Below the pieces are notes generated by a model. The model saw only the letters and a program-made list of their open reading frames with translations, ran no database searches and was not told the DNA's origin. 64,000 bases of DNA from Winogradskyella sp. (GTDB taxonomy: Bacteria; Bacteroidota; Bacteroidia; Flavobacteriales; Flavobacteriaceae), in assembly GCA_002722255.1 (NCBI GenBank), contig PBLD01000001.1, forward strand, positions 936,311 to 1,000,310, given 5' to 3'. Position numbers and translations under genes: made by a program. Shown one piece after another: positions 48,665-58,026 of the stretch (positions within the stretch are counted from its first letter, which is position 1; the number at the start of each line of letters is the position of its first letter).

Positions 48665-51469
48665 TTATTCGTCAGTTTTAATTTCGATTGGTTTTTTAGT
48701 AATGTATACCAAAGATTTTCCATCTTTAGATTTTTCTCTGGCATTAACGTTTAGTTGATTGTTCTTTTTAATTAATGCTATAGCTTCGTCAGAGCTTATA
48801 GGTTGTCCTTCATTAAAGAATTTTGCACCTTCTTTAGCCATTCTTATAACGAAATCTAGAGTAGATTCAAATGGTGTATCTTCAGTTTGGTCTAAGTATA
48901 CTTTACCAGTGCTATTCCCATTATCATCTATAAATTCGTAAGAAGCGGTTGACACTCTAACTTTCCATGGACTGTTAGAATTATTGATGCTATCTATCTT
49001 TTTTTCAGTGTCTCCAGAATTACTGAAAATTTTCTTTTCCTTAGCTTTTGCTTCTTCAACGTTTAACCCAGCGTATAAATTTAATAATCTTTTTGGTAGG
49101 TTAGATTTAGCAATACTTTCATTATAAGATATACATGTAGACCAAACATTTACCTCTTTAAGTTTAGATTGAATAGACTTTGCTAAATCTGCACTTTTAT
49201 TCTTTTCAATAGCAATAGAAGCCATAACATATTTTCTATGCTCGTCAGTAGATAAATGTTTGTTGAGCTTTTTTACTTCATTGTTAATGTTAGTTACTTC
49301 AACTTTCTTTCCATTAAATAGAATGTTATTTTCACTATCAATAAAAATTTCAATAGGTTCAATTTTGTTAGTTTGTGACACTCCATTAGCATTTGGTCCA
49401 CCCTTAGATGTTTTCTTGGGTGTTTCAGGTGCTGGTGGTGCAGGAGGTGGTGGAGGTGGAATGTTTGGCCATGGCTCGGCATTTTCGCGTTGCGCTTCAG
49501 ACATTAAGTTTCTGTAAATCTTATAGTATTTATCGTATTCCTTTTTCTTAATTATTGGATAAGAACTTTTATTGTTAGTGGCTTCAGCTTTCTTTATGGC
49601 TGAATTCATTTTTTTAGCCCAAGTGTTGTATTCTGCAATTTGCTCTTTTGTGGCTTTTTGTTGACTAGCTTTTACATCAAGCGATGGAAAAGGAAATTCA
49701 ACGGCTTTATTTTTCTGCTGTGATGACATTTTTTTGTAGATGCCTGTGAATTTATTGAGCTCTTTTTCATCAACAGGTGGATACCATGTTGTACCATTTG
49801 AGAGCTTTTTACTTTTTGCGTTTATATTTTTTGCCCAAGTATTGTATTCAGAAATTTCCTCTTCAGTTGCTTTTTGTTGATCTAAAATGTCTTCAACTTT
49901 TTGCCAATCACTTTTTTTAGCAGGAACAGGTGGACAAGGTAGAATATTATGTTCTTTTAATTCTTCTTTAGTGAACGAATTATAGATTTTGTCTGCCTGT
50001 GCTTTTAAAATAAATAACTCAGAATTATCGGTTTGAGGGCCTTTTAAATATTCTGTAATTGCATTAGAATATACCTTCGAGATTTTCTCGTAACGTTTTA
50101 TTTGCGAATCTTGATAAGTTGATTTGAATCCTGTTTTTGTATAGAGATTAAATTGATATGGTTGCGGATGCGTTTTACTCATAGCATTATTTAAAACTTT
50201 ACTGCCAGTGTAATAGACGATATCTTTATGAGAATAATCGTTTAAAATAGAATTTTCAATGTGTTTGCCGTCAAGCCATAGTGCAAATACGGTTTCATCT
50301 TTCCAAGATTCAAACTGTATTTTTGAAGGTGATTTTGGTTCGACTTTAGACAGGTTAATTGTAGGGACTTCAGGATACTTTTTGACACTGTTTCGTTGTG
50401 TGTCGTTCATAATATCATAGATAGCAACAATTCTTTGATATGTAGTGTTATTAATGAAATTTGTTCTTTCAAAAGCTTCCATCCAAGCACTATATTCTTG
50501 CATCATGGCATCTGTAGCACCAGTAACATAAGTCATTTTTAGTTTATTAGCTTCCTTTAGCTCTTCTGTAATAGCATCAACAGGATTTGTTTGTTCTTTC
50601 TCAACATATTCTCGTTCTGCAAAGCTGTAAAAAAGAATAGCTAAAACAGGTAAGACCAATAAGGTACTTAACCAAATTCGGGTTTTGGAGGTTTGTGTTT
50701 TCATAACTGTAAATCGTTTTTTGAATGATGAATAATTGATGGCACTCGCTAATTGATGATTGTGAGTGTTTGATGAAAATTGTAATAATATATGCTGATA
50801 GCTTTTAGTGGTAACACCTTGTTGCAATACAGCGTCATCTGCTAAAAACTCGTGATTTAGTTTTACATGATGTTTTAAAATGTACACCAATGGATGAAAC
50901 CAAAAGACAATTTGTAACAGTTCTAGCAACAAAATATCTAAACTGTGCCATTGCTTGGCATGCGTTTCTTCGTGTAGCCTAACTTCTTCGGGTATTTGGT
51001 TAATTTCAAATTGGTGTTGGTTAACAAAAATGTATTTAAAGAAGGAATGTGGTATGCGATACGCTTTTAGTAATACGTAGATAAAATTACGGTTGCGTTG
51101 TTTATCGTTAGTTGCAATTTGTCTGTATAGTCTAAAAAGGTTAACCGCAAAACGAATTGCAAATAGCGTTGCTCCAAGTATGTAGATAGACCAAAGAATA
51201 GTTTCTAAAGTAAGTACAGGTGAGGTCTCAATGGGTTGAGGTGTAAATTCTGCTTCTATGGGAATAAATGCAGTTGAAATTTCAAAATTTTGAACAATAG
51301 GTTCTATATATGCAACAATGGTAAGCTGCGGAATTATTAAAGCCATGGCAAACGAACCCAACAGATAAAATCTTTTGAAGTGATGCATTTGTTGCTTTTC
51401 TAAGAATAGCACATAGGTTAGCCAAAGCACCAAAAGACAAGCCGAAAATTTTAACAGAAATAGTTCCAT
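48665..51469 (-). CDS. Large BlaR1-like M56 metalloprotease with internal repeats
   Basis: A 934-residue membrane protease. Helices near residues 5-20, 35-55, 85-110 and 270-285. The zinc motif HEETH is at 166-170, and LNHEFLADDAVLQQ follows. Beyond the last helix is a 640-residue extracytoplasmic part with three copies of a 50-70-residue unit (EY..W......IY..M...Q......P..P) at about 325-375, 495-560 and 570-640, then a proline-rich linker (IPPPPPPAPPAPE) and a C-terminal region of about 260 residues. This part is far longer than in classical BlaR1 and has no penicillin-binding motif. It forms a two-gene operon with the BlaI-type repressor (2-bp gap). Confidence 0.85.
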   Translation of the reverse strand: MELFLLKFSACLLVLWLTYVLFLEKQQMHHFKRFYLLGSFAMALIIPQLTIVAYIEPIVQNFEISTAFIPIEAEFTPQPIETSPVLTLETILWSIYILGATLFAIRFAVNLFRLYRQIATNDKQRNRNFIYVLLKAYRIPHSFFKYIFVNQHQFEINQIPEEVRLHEETHAKQWHSLDILLLELLQIVFWFHPLVYILKHHVKLNHEFLADDAVLQQGVTTKSYQHILLQFSSNTHNHQLASAINYSSFKKRFTVMKTQTSKTRIWLSTLLVLPVLAILFYSFAEREYVEKEQTNPVDAITEELKEANKLKMTYVTGATDAMMQEYSAWMEAFERTNFINNTTYQRIVAIYDIMNDTQRNSVKKYPEVPTINLSKVEPKSPSKIQFESWKDETVFALWLDGKHIENSILNDYSHKDIVYYTGSKVLNNAMSKTHPQPYQFNLYTKTGFKSTYQDSQIKRYEKISKVYSNAITEYLKGPQTDNSELFILKAQADKIYNSFTKEELKEHNILPCPPVPAKKSDWQKVEDILDQQKATEEEISEYNTWAKNINAKSKKLSNGTTWYPPVDEKELNKFTGIYKKMSSQQKNKAVEFPFPSLDVKASQQKATKEQIAEYNTWAKKMNSAIKKAEATNNKSSYPIIKKKEYDKYYKIYRNLMSEAQRENAEPWPNIPPPPPPAPPAPETPKKTSKGGPNANGVSQTNKIEPIEIFIDSENNILFNGKKVEVTNINNEVKKLNKHLSTDEHRKYVMASIAIEKNKSADLAKSIQSKLKEVNVWSTCISYNESIAKSNLPKRLLNLYAGLNVEEAKAKEKKIFSNSGDTEKKIDSINNSNSPWKVRVSTASYEFIDDNGNSTGKVYLDQTEDTPFESTLDFVIRMAKEGAKFFNEGQPISSDEAIALIKKNNQLNVNAREKSKDGKSLVYITKKPIEIKTDE

Positions 51470-51471
51470 AA

Positions 51472-51837
51472 TTACTTACTTTTAATTTCCTTGTCTATGA
51501 TTGCTTTTAATTCTTCTAACTCTGTTTTTGTTAAATCAGTTTTTCGTGTGAAGAATGATGCAAACTGAGACGCACTATCGTTAAAAAAGGTTTTAATTAA
51601 CCCATTTACATGCTTAGAGAAGTAGTCTTCTTTTTTTACGAGTGGGTAATATTCTCTAGATTTACCATAGGTTTTATAATCTACAAAACCTTTTCCAATC
51701 ATGCGCTTTAATAACGTGGCAACGGTTGTTGTTGCTGGTTTTGGCTCAGGATAGACTTCTAAGATATCCTTCATAAATGCTTTTTCTAGCTTCCACAAGT
51801 ATTGCATGAGTTGTTCTTCGGTTTTAGAGAGTTCCAT
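51472..51837 (-). CDS. BlaI/MecI family transcriptional repressor (second copy)
   Basis: A 121-residue repressor: LSKTEEQLMQYLWKLEKAFMKDI, KPATTTVATLLKRMIGKGFVDYK, GKSREYYPLV. It is clearly related to the protein at 2977 but distinct (roughly half the residues shared by eye). It is followed after 2 bp by its M56 protease partner. The predicted operator upstream, TCTACA-AA-TGTAGA, contains the TACA/TGTA core known for BlaI/MecI, unlike the TTAGTT palindromes of the first copy, so the two systems should not cross-talk. Confidence 0.92.
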   Translation of the reverse strand: MELSKTEEQLMQYLWKLEKAFMKDILEVYPEPKPATTTVATLLKRMIGKGFVDYKTYGKSREYYPLVKKEDYFSKHVNGLIKTFFNDSASQFASFFTRKTDLTKTELEELKAIIDKEIKSK

Positions 51838-51839
51838 TG

Positions 51840-51874
51840 TTCTACAAAGTTAGAATTAACTCTACAAATGTAGA
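51840..51874 (-). promoter_or_regulatory. Operator and promoter of the second BlaI/BlaR1-like operon
   Basis: A perfect palindrome TCTACA-AA-TGTAGA lies at 51861-51874 and a partial copy TTCTAC-N4-TTAGAA at 51840-51855. On the minus strand TAACTTTG (51852 to 51845), a TAnnTTTG match, lies within the partial copy and only 8 bp before the start codon, so the leader would be very short. Confidence 0.65.
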
Positions 51875-51898
51875 ATAAAAATTTTAATTTCAAAACAT

Positions 51899-51932
51899 TT
51901 GATTATCAATTTTTTACATTTCACTATCTTTG
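51899..51932 (+). promoter_or_regulatory. Promoter of the secreted peptidase gene
   Basis: An exact -7 box TATCTTTG at 51925-51932 with TTG at 51899-51901 upstream. The box overlaps the ATG at 51930, which rules that codon out as the start and supports the ATG at 51960. Confidence 0.6.
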
Positions 51933-51959
51933 ACTATACTTTTTAATGCAGTTTTATTA

Positions 51960-53348
51960 ATGAAAAAGTCCTTATTACTATTAGGCTTTATAGTATTAGC
52001 TACGCTTACTGTTAAAGCGCAATCTGTAGAAGATTTAATGAGTCAAGTCATCAATTCTAACTTACAAACTACAGTTGCTGAGTTATCAGGTGAACAAGCA
52101 ACGAGCATAAACGGAAGTACACAGACCATAACGACTAGAGTACAAAGTAATAATGATTTAGCAGCAGGTTATATAAAGGAACGTTTAGAAGCAATGCCTA
52201 ACCTAAATGTTGAATTTCAGAACTTTAATTCGGTTGGGAAGAATGTTATTGCAACGCAATTAGGACAAACAAATCCTGATGATATCTACATAATTTGTGC
52301 GCATTACGATTCTGTAACCACATACTGTGCAGATGATAATGCCACTGGAGTTGCTGCGATTTTAGAAATAGCAAGATTGCTTTCTACACAGTGTATTGAT
52401 AATACAATTGTTTATGCGCTTTGGGACGAAGAGGAAATAGGATTAAGAGGTGCTAACTATTATGCACAGCAAGCTGCTGACGAAACCAATGGCAATACAC
52501 GAGATAATATTCTGGGTGTGATTAATATGGATATGATTGGTTATGATAGTGATGCACCTGGAGCACCTGGCGATAATCAGTTTGATATTGATGTAAGAGA
52601 TATTGCGAATTCAATTGCTATAAAAGATGATTTAATAAATCTTTTGAATACTTATACCTTCGATTTACATGAAATAGTTGTTAATCCAGGAACAACAGCT
52701 AGTGATCATTCTCGTTTTTGGAATCAAGGCTATTCAGCGGTTTTGGTTGGTGAATCTTGGGAAACTAATGATCAAACACCAGATTATCATACGTCTAACG
52801 ATAGGGTTGAGGATATCGATTTTCAGTATATGACGGAGTTGACCAAATTAGTTTTGGCATATACAGCAACTAAAGCTAGTTTAATTGGTGTAGATAATAC
52901 TATTACGCAAACAACAACATCTTTAACATCTAACCAAGCTACAGGAACATACCAATGGTATAATTGTGATACTAATACACCTATTTTTGGTGAAACAAAT
53001 CAATCCTTTACACCATTAACTAGTGGGAATTATGCTGTTGAAGCCACCAATGGAAGTTGTACTGAAATGAGTGTATGTATTAATTTTTCTGTTTTATCTA
53101 CGGAAGAATTTCAACCCAATGAGATAAAGGTGTACCCAAATCCTGTTAACTCAGTAATTAAGGTTGATAATTTTACAGCATCAAAAATTGATATCACAAT
53201 CAATAATATTTCTGGGAAAGTGATTAAAAAAATAAACTCCAGAAAAGCACATATTGAAATTGAATTTGATAGCACTGCTTCAGGAGTTTATTTTGTAAAT
53301 GTTAAGTCTAAAACTAAAGCTTCGACTTTTAAAATTATTAAAGAATAG
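51960..53348 (+). CDS. Secreted M28 family zinc aminopeptidase with T9SS sorting domain
   Basis: A 462-residue protein from the ATG at 51960, which gives the signal peptide MKKSLLLLGFIVLATLTVKAQ (given by position: residues 1-21). Metal ligands of family M28 are visible: His in CAHYDSV, Asp in CADDNATGVA, Glu pair in WDEEEIGLRG, Asp in NMDMIGYDS, His in PDYHTSNDRVEDI. An Ig-like segment (GTYQWYNCDTNTPIFG) and a type A T9SS domain (VYPNPVNSVIKV, ISGKVIKKI, SGVYFVNVKSK) follow. Exported through the outer membrane, probably for peptide scavenging. It is divergent from the second BlaI-type gene. Confidence 0.9.
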   Translation: MKKSLLLLGFIVLATLTVKAQSVEDLMSQVINSNLQTTVAELSGEQATSINGSTQTITTRVQSNNDLAAGYIKERLEAMPNLNVEFQNFNSVGKNVIATQLGQTNPDDIYIICAHYDSVTTYCADDNATGVAAILEIARLLSTQCIDNTIVYALWDEEEIGLRGANYYAQQAADETNGNTRDNILGVINMDMIGYDSDAPGAPGDNQFDIDVRDIANSIAIKDDLINLLNTYTFDLHEIVVNPGTTASDHSRFWNQGYSAVLVGESWETNDQTPDYHTSNDRVEDIDFQYMTELTKLVLAYTATKASLIGVDNTITQTTTSLTSNQATGTYQWYNCDTNTPIFGETNQSFTPLTSGNYAVEATNGSCTEMSVCINFSVLSTEEFQPNEIKVYPNPVNSVIKVDNFTASKIDITINNISGKVIKKINSRKAHIEIEFDSTASGVYFVNVKSKTKASTFKIIKE

Positions 53349-53350
53349 AT

Positions 53351-54745
53351 TTATTCAGCCAATTTTAACTCTGTAAAATACTTGTAAAACCAAGGAATAG
53401 TCTCAATACCTTTTAAGTAATTCCATACACCAAAATGTTCGTTTGGTGAATGTATCGCATCGCTATCTAAACCAAAACCCATAAGGATTGTTTTGCTTTT
53501 TAGTTCTTTTTCAAAAAGAGCTACGATAGGAATACTTCCACCACTACGTTGTGGAATAGGCGTTTTTCCAAAAGTCTCTTCATAGGCTTTTGAAGCTGCT
53601 TTATATCCTGTGCTATCTATTGGTGTTACATAACCTTGACCACCATGATGAGGTGTTACCTTCACCTTTGCGGCTTCTGGTGCGATACTCTCAAAATGGG
53701 TTTTGAATAATTGTGTAATCTCTTCCCAATCTTGGTTAGGTACTAAGCGCATAGAAATTTTGGCGTAAGCTTTACTCGCAATAACTGTTTTAGCTCCTTC
53801 ACCAGTATAACCTCCCCAAATTCCATTAACATCTAATGTTGGTCTTATAGAATTACGTTCGTTAGTAGTGTAACCTTCTTCACCATAAACAGCATCAATA
53901 TCTAAAGCTTTTTTGTAGTTGTCTAACGAAAACGGAGCTTTGGCCATTTCTGCCCGTTCTTCGTTCGAAAGGTTTTCAACCTTATCATAAAACCCAGGAA
54001 TTGTTATGTGATTGTTTTCATCATGAAGTGAGGCAATCATTTTAGTTAAAACATTTATAGGATTTGCTACAGCACCTCCATACAAGCCAGAGTGTAAATC
54101 TCTATTTGGACCAGTTACTTCAACTTCAACATAACTTAGGCCTCGTAATCCAGTCGTAATAGAAGGTACATCTTTAGCGATCATGCCCGTATCAGAAATT
54201 AGTATTACGTCGTTTTCTAACTTCTCACGATTTGCTGCAACGAATTTACCGAGGTTAGCACTACCAACTTCTTCTTCACCTTCAATCATAAACTTTACAT
54301 TACATGGTAATTCATTATTGTTTGTCATGTATTCTAAAGCCTTTACATGCATATACATTTGCCCTTTATCGTCACAAGCACCTCTTGCAAAAATGGCACC
54401 TTCAGGGTGTTTTTCTGTATTTTGTATTATAGGCTCAAACGGAGGGGAATTCCATAAATCTAACGGATCTGGTGGTTGTACGTCATAGTGGCCATAAACT
54501 AAAACTGTAGGTAAGTTTTTGTCAATTATTTTTTCACCATAAACGATAGGATAGCCATCTGTTTCACAAATTTCAACCTTATCACATCCAGCTTTTTCCA
54601 AACTCACTTTAATAGCATCTGCTGTGTTGAGTACGTCTTCTTTGTAAGCTGAATCTGCACTTATAGAAGGAATTTTTAGTAAATCAATTAGCTCGTTGAT
54701 AAAGCGTTGTTTGTGTTTATCGATGTAAGAATTTATGTTTTGCAT
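53351..54745 (-). CDS. M20 family dipeptidase
   Basis: A 464-residue cytosolic metallopeptidase of the CNDP/DapE-like M20 group. Zinc-binding residues: His in VYGHYDVQPPD, Asp in RGACDDKGQ, the Glu pair in EGEEEVGSANLG, Asp in ISDTGM, and a final His in DAIHSPNEHFG. The dimerisation domain (RDLHSGLYGGAVANP) carries the conserved His. The enzyme hydrolyses dipeptides and related small peptides. Its stop lies 2 bp from the end of the convergent M28 gene, so both ends share a very tight boundary with no room for a terminator. Confidence 0.92.
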   Translation of the reverse strand: MQNINSYIDKHKQRFINELIDLLKIPSISADSAYKEDVLNTADAIKVSLEKAGCDKVEICETDGYPIVYGEKIIDKNLPTVLVYGHYDVQPPDPLDLWNSPPFEPIIQNTEKHPEGAIFARGACDDKGQMYMHVKALEYMTNNNELPCNVKFMIEGEEEVGSANLGKFVAANREKLENDVILISDTGMIAKDVPSITTGLRGLSYVEVEVTGPNRDLHSGLYGGAVANPINVLTKMIASLHDENNHITIPGFYDKVENLSNEERAEMAKAPFSLDNYKKALDIDAVYGEEGYTTNERNSIRPTLDVNGIWGGYTGEGAKTVIASKAYAKISMRLVPNQDWEEITQLFKTHFESIAPEAAKVKVTPHHGGQGYVTPIDSTGYKAASKAYEETFGKTPIPQRSGGSIPIVALFEKELKSKTILMGFGLDSDAIHSPNEHFGVWNYLKGIETIPWFYKYFTELKLAE

Positions 54746-54850
54746 AGTAGTTATTTGATTTCTAACAAAAGTAATAATAATGAAAGGATTATTTTCTTAA
54801 ATAAAACCTATTTGAATATTGAAACTATTGTTTATATTTGCAGTCCTTTT

Positions 54851-54932
54851 GCAGGCGTGGTGGAATTGGTAGACACGCTAGACTTAGGATCTAGTGCCGC
54901 GAGGTGTGCGAGTTCGAGTCTCGCCGCCTGTA
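54851..54932 (+). tRNA. tRNA-Leu (anticodon TAG)
   Basis: The 82-base cloverleaf has acceptor stem GCAGGCG/CGCCTGT (first pair G-U), anticodon stem CTAGA/TCTAG around the loop CTTAGGA with anticodon TAG, the long variable arm of leucine tRNAs, and a T arm GCGAG-TTCGAGT-CTCGC. The discriminator is A at 54932; CCA is not encoded. It decodes CUN codons. Confidence 0.96.
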
Positions 54933-54937
54933 CAAAT

Positions 54938-54970
54938 AAAACCTTCAACGTATATGTTGAAGGTTTTTTG
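54938..54970 (+). terminator. Terminator of tRNA-Leu
   Basis: The stem AACCTTCAAC/GTTGAAGGTT (54940-54949 and 54956-54965), 6-nt loop, then a T-run. It starts 8 bp after the tRNA. Confidence 0.88.
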
Positions 54971-55030
54971 TTTATAGTCATTTTGTTAGCTTTTTTGTGT
55001 ATTATATTAACAGCCACTAATTAATATTAT

Positions 55031-55063
55031 AAAAAAAGGCTTCTCTATAAGAAGCCTTTTTAC
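55031..55063. terminator. Bidirectional terminator behind the amylase gene
   Basis: A perfect 12-bp stem AAAAAGGCTTCT/AGAAGCCTTTTT with a CTATA loop (55045-55049). It ends the minus-strand starch operon and also stops plus-strand read-through from the tRNA side. Confidence 0.88.
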
Positions 55064-55083
55064 TCAAATAAACACTTAATAAA

Positions 55084-57960
55084 TTAGAGTTTTACTAACT
55101 TAGTTGTCTTAGTTTTATTGTTGTTATCCTCAACTTTTACTATGTACGTACCTGTATTTAAAGTAGAAATGTCAAAAGTGTCATTTTTAGTAAAATCACC
55201 TTTATAAGATTTTACTTTTTTCCCTGTTAAATCATAAATTTCAATATTAGAGACATTAGAATTAATTCTAAACAATGATTGTGTAGGGTTAGGGTATATT
55301 GAAAATACTGAAAAATTTTGGTCATCTACACTTAGAATACTAGATGGTTTATTTCCTAAAATTCTAAACTGACCTGCTGGTATTGTGATAGTAGTTGTAG
55401 AGTTAGAAACCGTAGTGTTACCTGTAGGATCCATTAAATCGTACCAAGTTGTAGTTACTCCTGCAGGGAAGTTGGTGTTTACAAACTGTGTATTAACATC
55501 AAAATTAGCTAAAATTATAACATTTCTTAGTTCAGTTGTAGGAATTGAAGTATCAAAAATATCTATTCTAGGAGTGAAATCCCCTGAACTAATGGTGTAT
55601 TCGCCTTCAAAAACCGGTTCTTCAATTTTAAGCTTGTGTAGTCTAGACCAATCATCATAAATTTGTGATCTCACAGCATCAGTAATCCAATTGTTACCCC
55701 ATTGAGGTTGTGGCTTAGTGTCTAATTTGCAATCACCAGGCGTAGCATCATCAGGTGTATTTACAGTACCATTGTTACAAGTAAATATAGAATTGTTCAT
55801 TCCTAATTCTCCAAAATGCCAAATCATTTTTGGCCCAGGAACCATTACAGATACAGCAGCTAAAGCAGACATGCGTGATAGTGCTGTATTTAAGTCTTGA
55901 ACATTGTGACTGCTATTACTAGTATTTCCAAACTGAAGGTTTTTATACATTAAGCGCTCTTCGTCATGACTCTCTGGATAACCTAAAACTCTTGGGCCAT
56001 CAAAAGAAGATCTTGATTTGTGACCAATACCATTAATATTTTTATTTCCATTCTGTCCCATTGTTAACTCATTGTAAGGATCTGTCATTTTTCCCCACAT
56101 CATCACACCCTTACCTTCAGAGTATCTGTAATTAGCCCATTCCTTTTCTTCATTTTCACTTCCTAAATGCTCAAAAATAGCATAGTGATAAGGATCTAAA
56201 GACCACGAATAGTCAACATACTCTCTTAATACATCTACACGGTCTTGTTGGTAACCATTTGTACAGGTTTCGTTTCCTGAAGTACAATTTTGAGTAAAAC
56301 CTTTTGTTAAATCCCAACGGAATCCATCTATATGAAATTCTTCAACCCAATGTTTAATAACACGTTTTGTGTAGTCTTTTGTTCTTGGATTAGAGTGATC
56401 AAAGTCGTTACCTACACTATAAGTATGTGTAGCTGTTACATTAAAATAAGGGTTTTCAGAACTTGGTCCTCCCCAACCATCACCATCAGGATCATCCATC
56501 CACATACGCACCATCGGGTTACGTCCGAAAGCGTGATTTAAGGCTAAGTCCAAAATTACAGCAATACCATTTTGATGACAAACGTCTATTAATTCTCTTA
56601 GCTTGTCTTCTGTACCATAGAATTTGTCTAATGCCATATGGAAAGATGTATTGTAGCCCCAGCTTTCATTACCTTCAAATTCCATAACAGGCATTAACTC
56701 AATAGCGTTAATATTTAAACTTTTAAAGTAGTCAATTTTATCAATCACATCTTGATAGTTTCTGTCAGCATCAAAATCTCTAACTAAGAGTTTATAAATT
56801 ATGAGGTCTTCTTTCTTTGGCTTTTGAAAGTCCGTGACTTGCCAGTTGTATGGTGTTTGTCCAGTTTGTAAAACTGTAACTTCTCTTTCTTGACCTACTG
56901 GATATGTAGGCATATTTGGATAAGAAGTTGTAGGTATATATGGGTCGTCAAAAGGAGAAAGTACTAATGTTGAGTATGGATCGGCTGTTTTTACTAATAC
57001 AGGCGAGTTGGCAACTGGAGTTTTATCAACTACCCAATATTGGTAGGTTTCAATTTGTCCTGGAGTTAACCCTGTTAGTTCAATCCAAAACTTGTTATTT
57101 CTTGTTGGATCCTTTTTCATTGCGTACGAAGCATCAGGCTGATAGTTATTAAAACTACCTGCCAAGTACACAAAATCTTTTCCAGTAGCATATAACACTA
57201 ACAAAGCAGTATTGTCATCTATGTAGTTGATTCCATCTTCATAGTCTGCAGCCATTATACCAAAATTAGAACCAGGGTCTACTAATACACTAAAAGTTCT
57301 TGTAATTGTGGTTCCGTTTAAAGTTGCAGTTAATTCATAGGATTTGTTCTCAGTAATATTCATATCTGTATATGAATAATTTGAAACGAAGTTAGCCGTA
57401 TTAATAACGGATCCGTTAGCAGATAATGTATAAGTAGCAGGACCACCTATATTAGTAGCAGAAATACTTAGACTTTCACCTGAATTCAGTATTGTTGTTT
57501 CAGAACTTGGTGACGATAGGCTCATTTGAAATGTCCCAACATCAAAAAAGAAATCTTGGCATCCATTGGCTTTAAGCTCTTCTGAACCATCTGCATTCCT
57601 AAAAACCATGCCCATTCTAACAACATTTGCAGCTTCTGAAGCACTAAGACCATAGTAAGTTTCAGGTACAAAGGTAATGGTCCATATACCACCTCCTTGG
57701 TTTGTCATTTCTCCAATACCATCATCTATGCCCCAATTACCGACAACATGAGTCCATGGGTCCGTAGTGTCACCAACACCAGAATGTATATATACTTTTG
57801 ATGGATTATTAAATCCGTTACAATTGGAAGAGCTGCTATTTATATCTAATGTGATAGTAATAGATTCGTCAACCTCAAACGGGTTCGGTGTTATTGTAAC
57901 TTGACTATAGCCTACTAAGGAAATTATAGCAAGTAATGTAAATATGTAAATCTTTTTCAT
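55084..57960 (-). CDS. Secreted GH13 alpha-amylase family protein with T9SS sorting domain
   Basis: A 958-residue enzyme. Signal peptide to about residue 19 (SLVGYSQ). Residues 20-330 are beta-sandwich domains that include a starch-binding or CBM48-like module (LLVLYATGKDFVYLAGSFNNYQPD). The GH13 barrel spans about 375-790: nucleophile Asp550 in GFRWDLTKGF, acid/base Glu597 in AIFEHLGSE, and Asp666 in PESHDEERL. A C-terminal type A sorting domain follows (IYPNPTQSLFRI, DLTGKKVKSY, TGTYIVKVE). Exported to the surface to cut alpha-glucans for the SusCD importer encoded just upstream. A terminator-like hairpin separates it from susE, so its expression may be lower. Confidence 0.92.
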   Translation of the reverse strand: MKKIYIFTLLAIISLVGYSQVTITPNPFEVDESITITLDINSSSSNCNGFNNPSKVYIHSGVGDTTDPWTHVVGNWGIDDGIGEMTNQGGGIWTITFVPETYYGLSASEAANVVRMGMVFRNADGSEELKANGCQDFFFDVGTFQMSLSSPSSETTILNSGESLSISATNIGGPATYTLSANGSVINTANFVSNYSYTDMNITENKSYELTATLNGTTITRTFSVLVDPGSNFGIMAADYEDGINYIDDNTALLVLYATGKDFVYLAGSFNNYQPDASYAMKKDPTRNNKFWIELTGLTPGQIETYQYWVVDKTPVANSPVLVKTADPYSTLVLSPFDDPYIPTTSYPNMPTYPVGQEREVTVLQTGQTPYNWQVTDFQKPKKEDLIIYKLLVRDFDADRNYQDVIDKIDYFKSLNINAIELMPVMEFEGNESWGYNTSFHMALDKFYGTEDKLRELIDVCHQNGIAVILDLALNHAFGRNPMVRMWMDDPDGDGWGGPSSENPYFNVTATHTYSVGNDFDHSNPRTKDYTKRVIKHWVEEFHIDGFRWDLTKGFTQNCTSGNETCTNGYQQDRVDVLREYVDYSWSLDPYHYAIFEHLGSENEEKEWANYRYSEGKGVMMWGKMTDPYNELTMGQNGNKNINGIGHKSRSSFDGPRVLGYPESHDEERLMYKNLQFGNTSNSSHNVQDLNTALSRMSALAAVSVMVPGPKMIWHFGELGMNNSIFTCNNGTVNTPDDATPGDCKLDTKPQPQWGNNWITDAVRSQIYDDWSRLHKLKIEEPVFEGEYTISSGDFTPRIDIFDTSIPTTELRNVIILANFDVNTQFVNTNFPAGVTTTWYDLMDPTGNTTVSNSTTTITIPAGQFRILGNKPSSILSVDDQNFSVFSIYPNPTQSLFRINSNVSNIEIYDLTGKKVKSYKGDFTKNDTFDISTLNTGTYIVKVEDNNNKTKTTKLVKL

Positions 57961-57970
57961 AACGCATTAT

Positions 57971-58006
57971 TTAAAAAAAGGGCTGACATTAATCAGCCCT
58001 TTTTGG
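57971..58006. terminator. Terminator-like hairpin between susE and amylase genes
   Basis: A perfect 12-bp stem AAAAAGGGCTGA/TCAGCCCTTTTT (57975-57986 and 57993-58004), loop CATTAA. On the minus strand it is followed by T-rich sequence. Positioned inside the operon, it may act as an attenuator. Confidence 0.8.
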
Positions 58007-58026
58007 GTTAATAATAAGATATTTTA

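Noticed and set aside
51930-51959. Upstream ATG at 51930 as start of the M28 peptidase
   Set aside because: It overlaps the -7 box TATCTTTG and would bury the signal peptide; the ATG at 51960 gives a normal signal sequence.
54707-55024. 105-codon plus-strand frame across the tRNA-Leu region
   Set aside because: It runs through the 5' end of the dipeptidase gene, the tRNA and its terminator; chance open frame.
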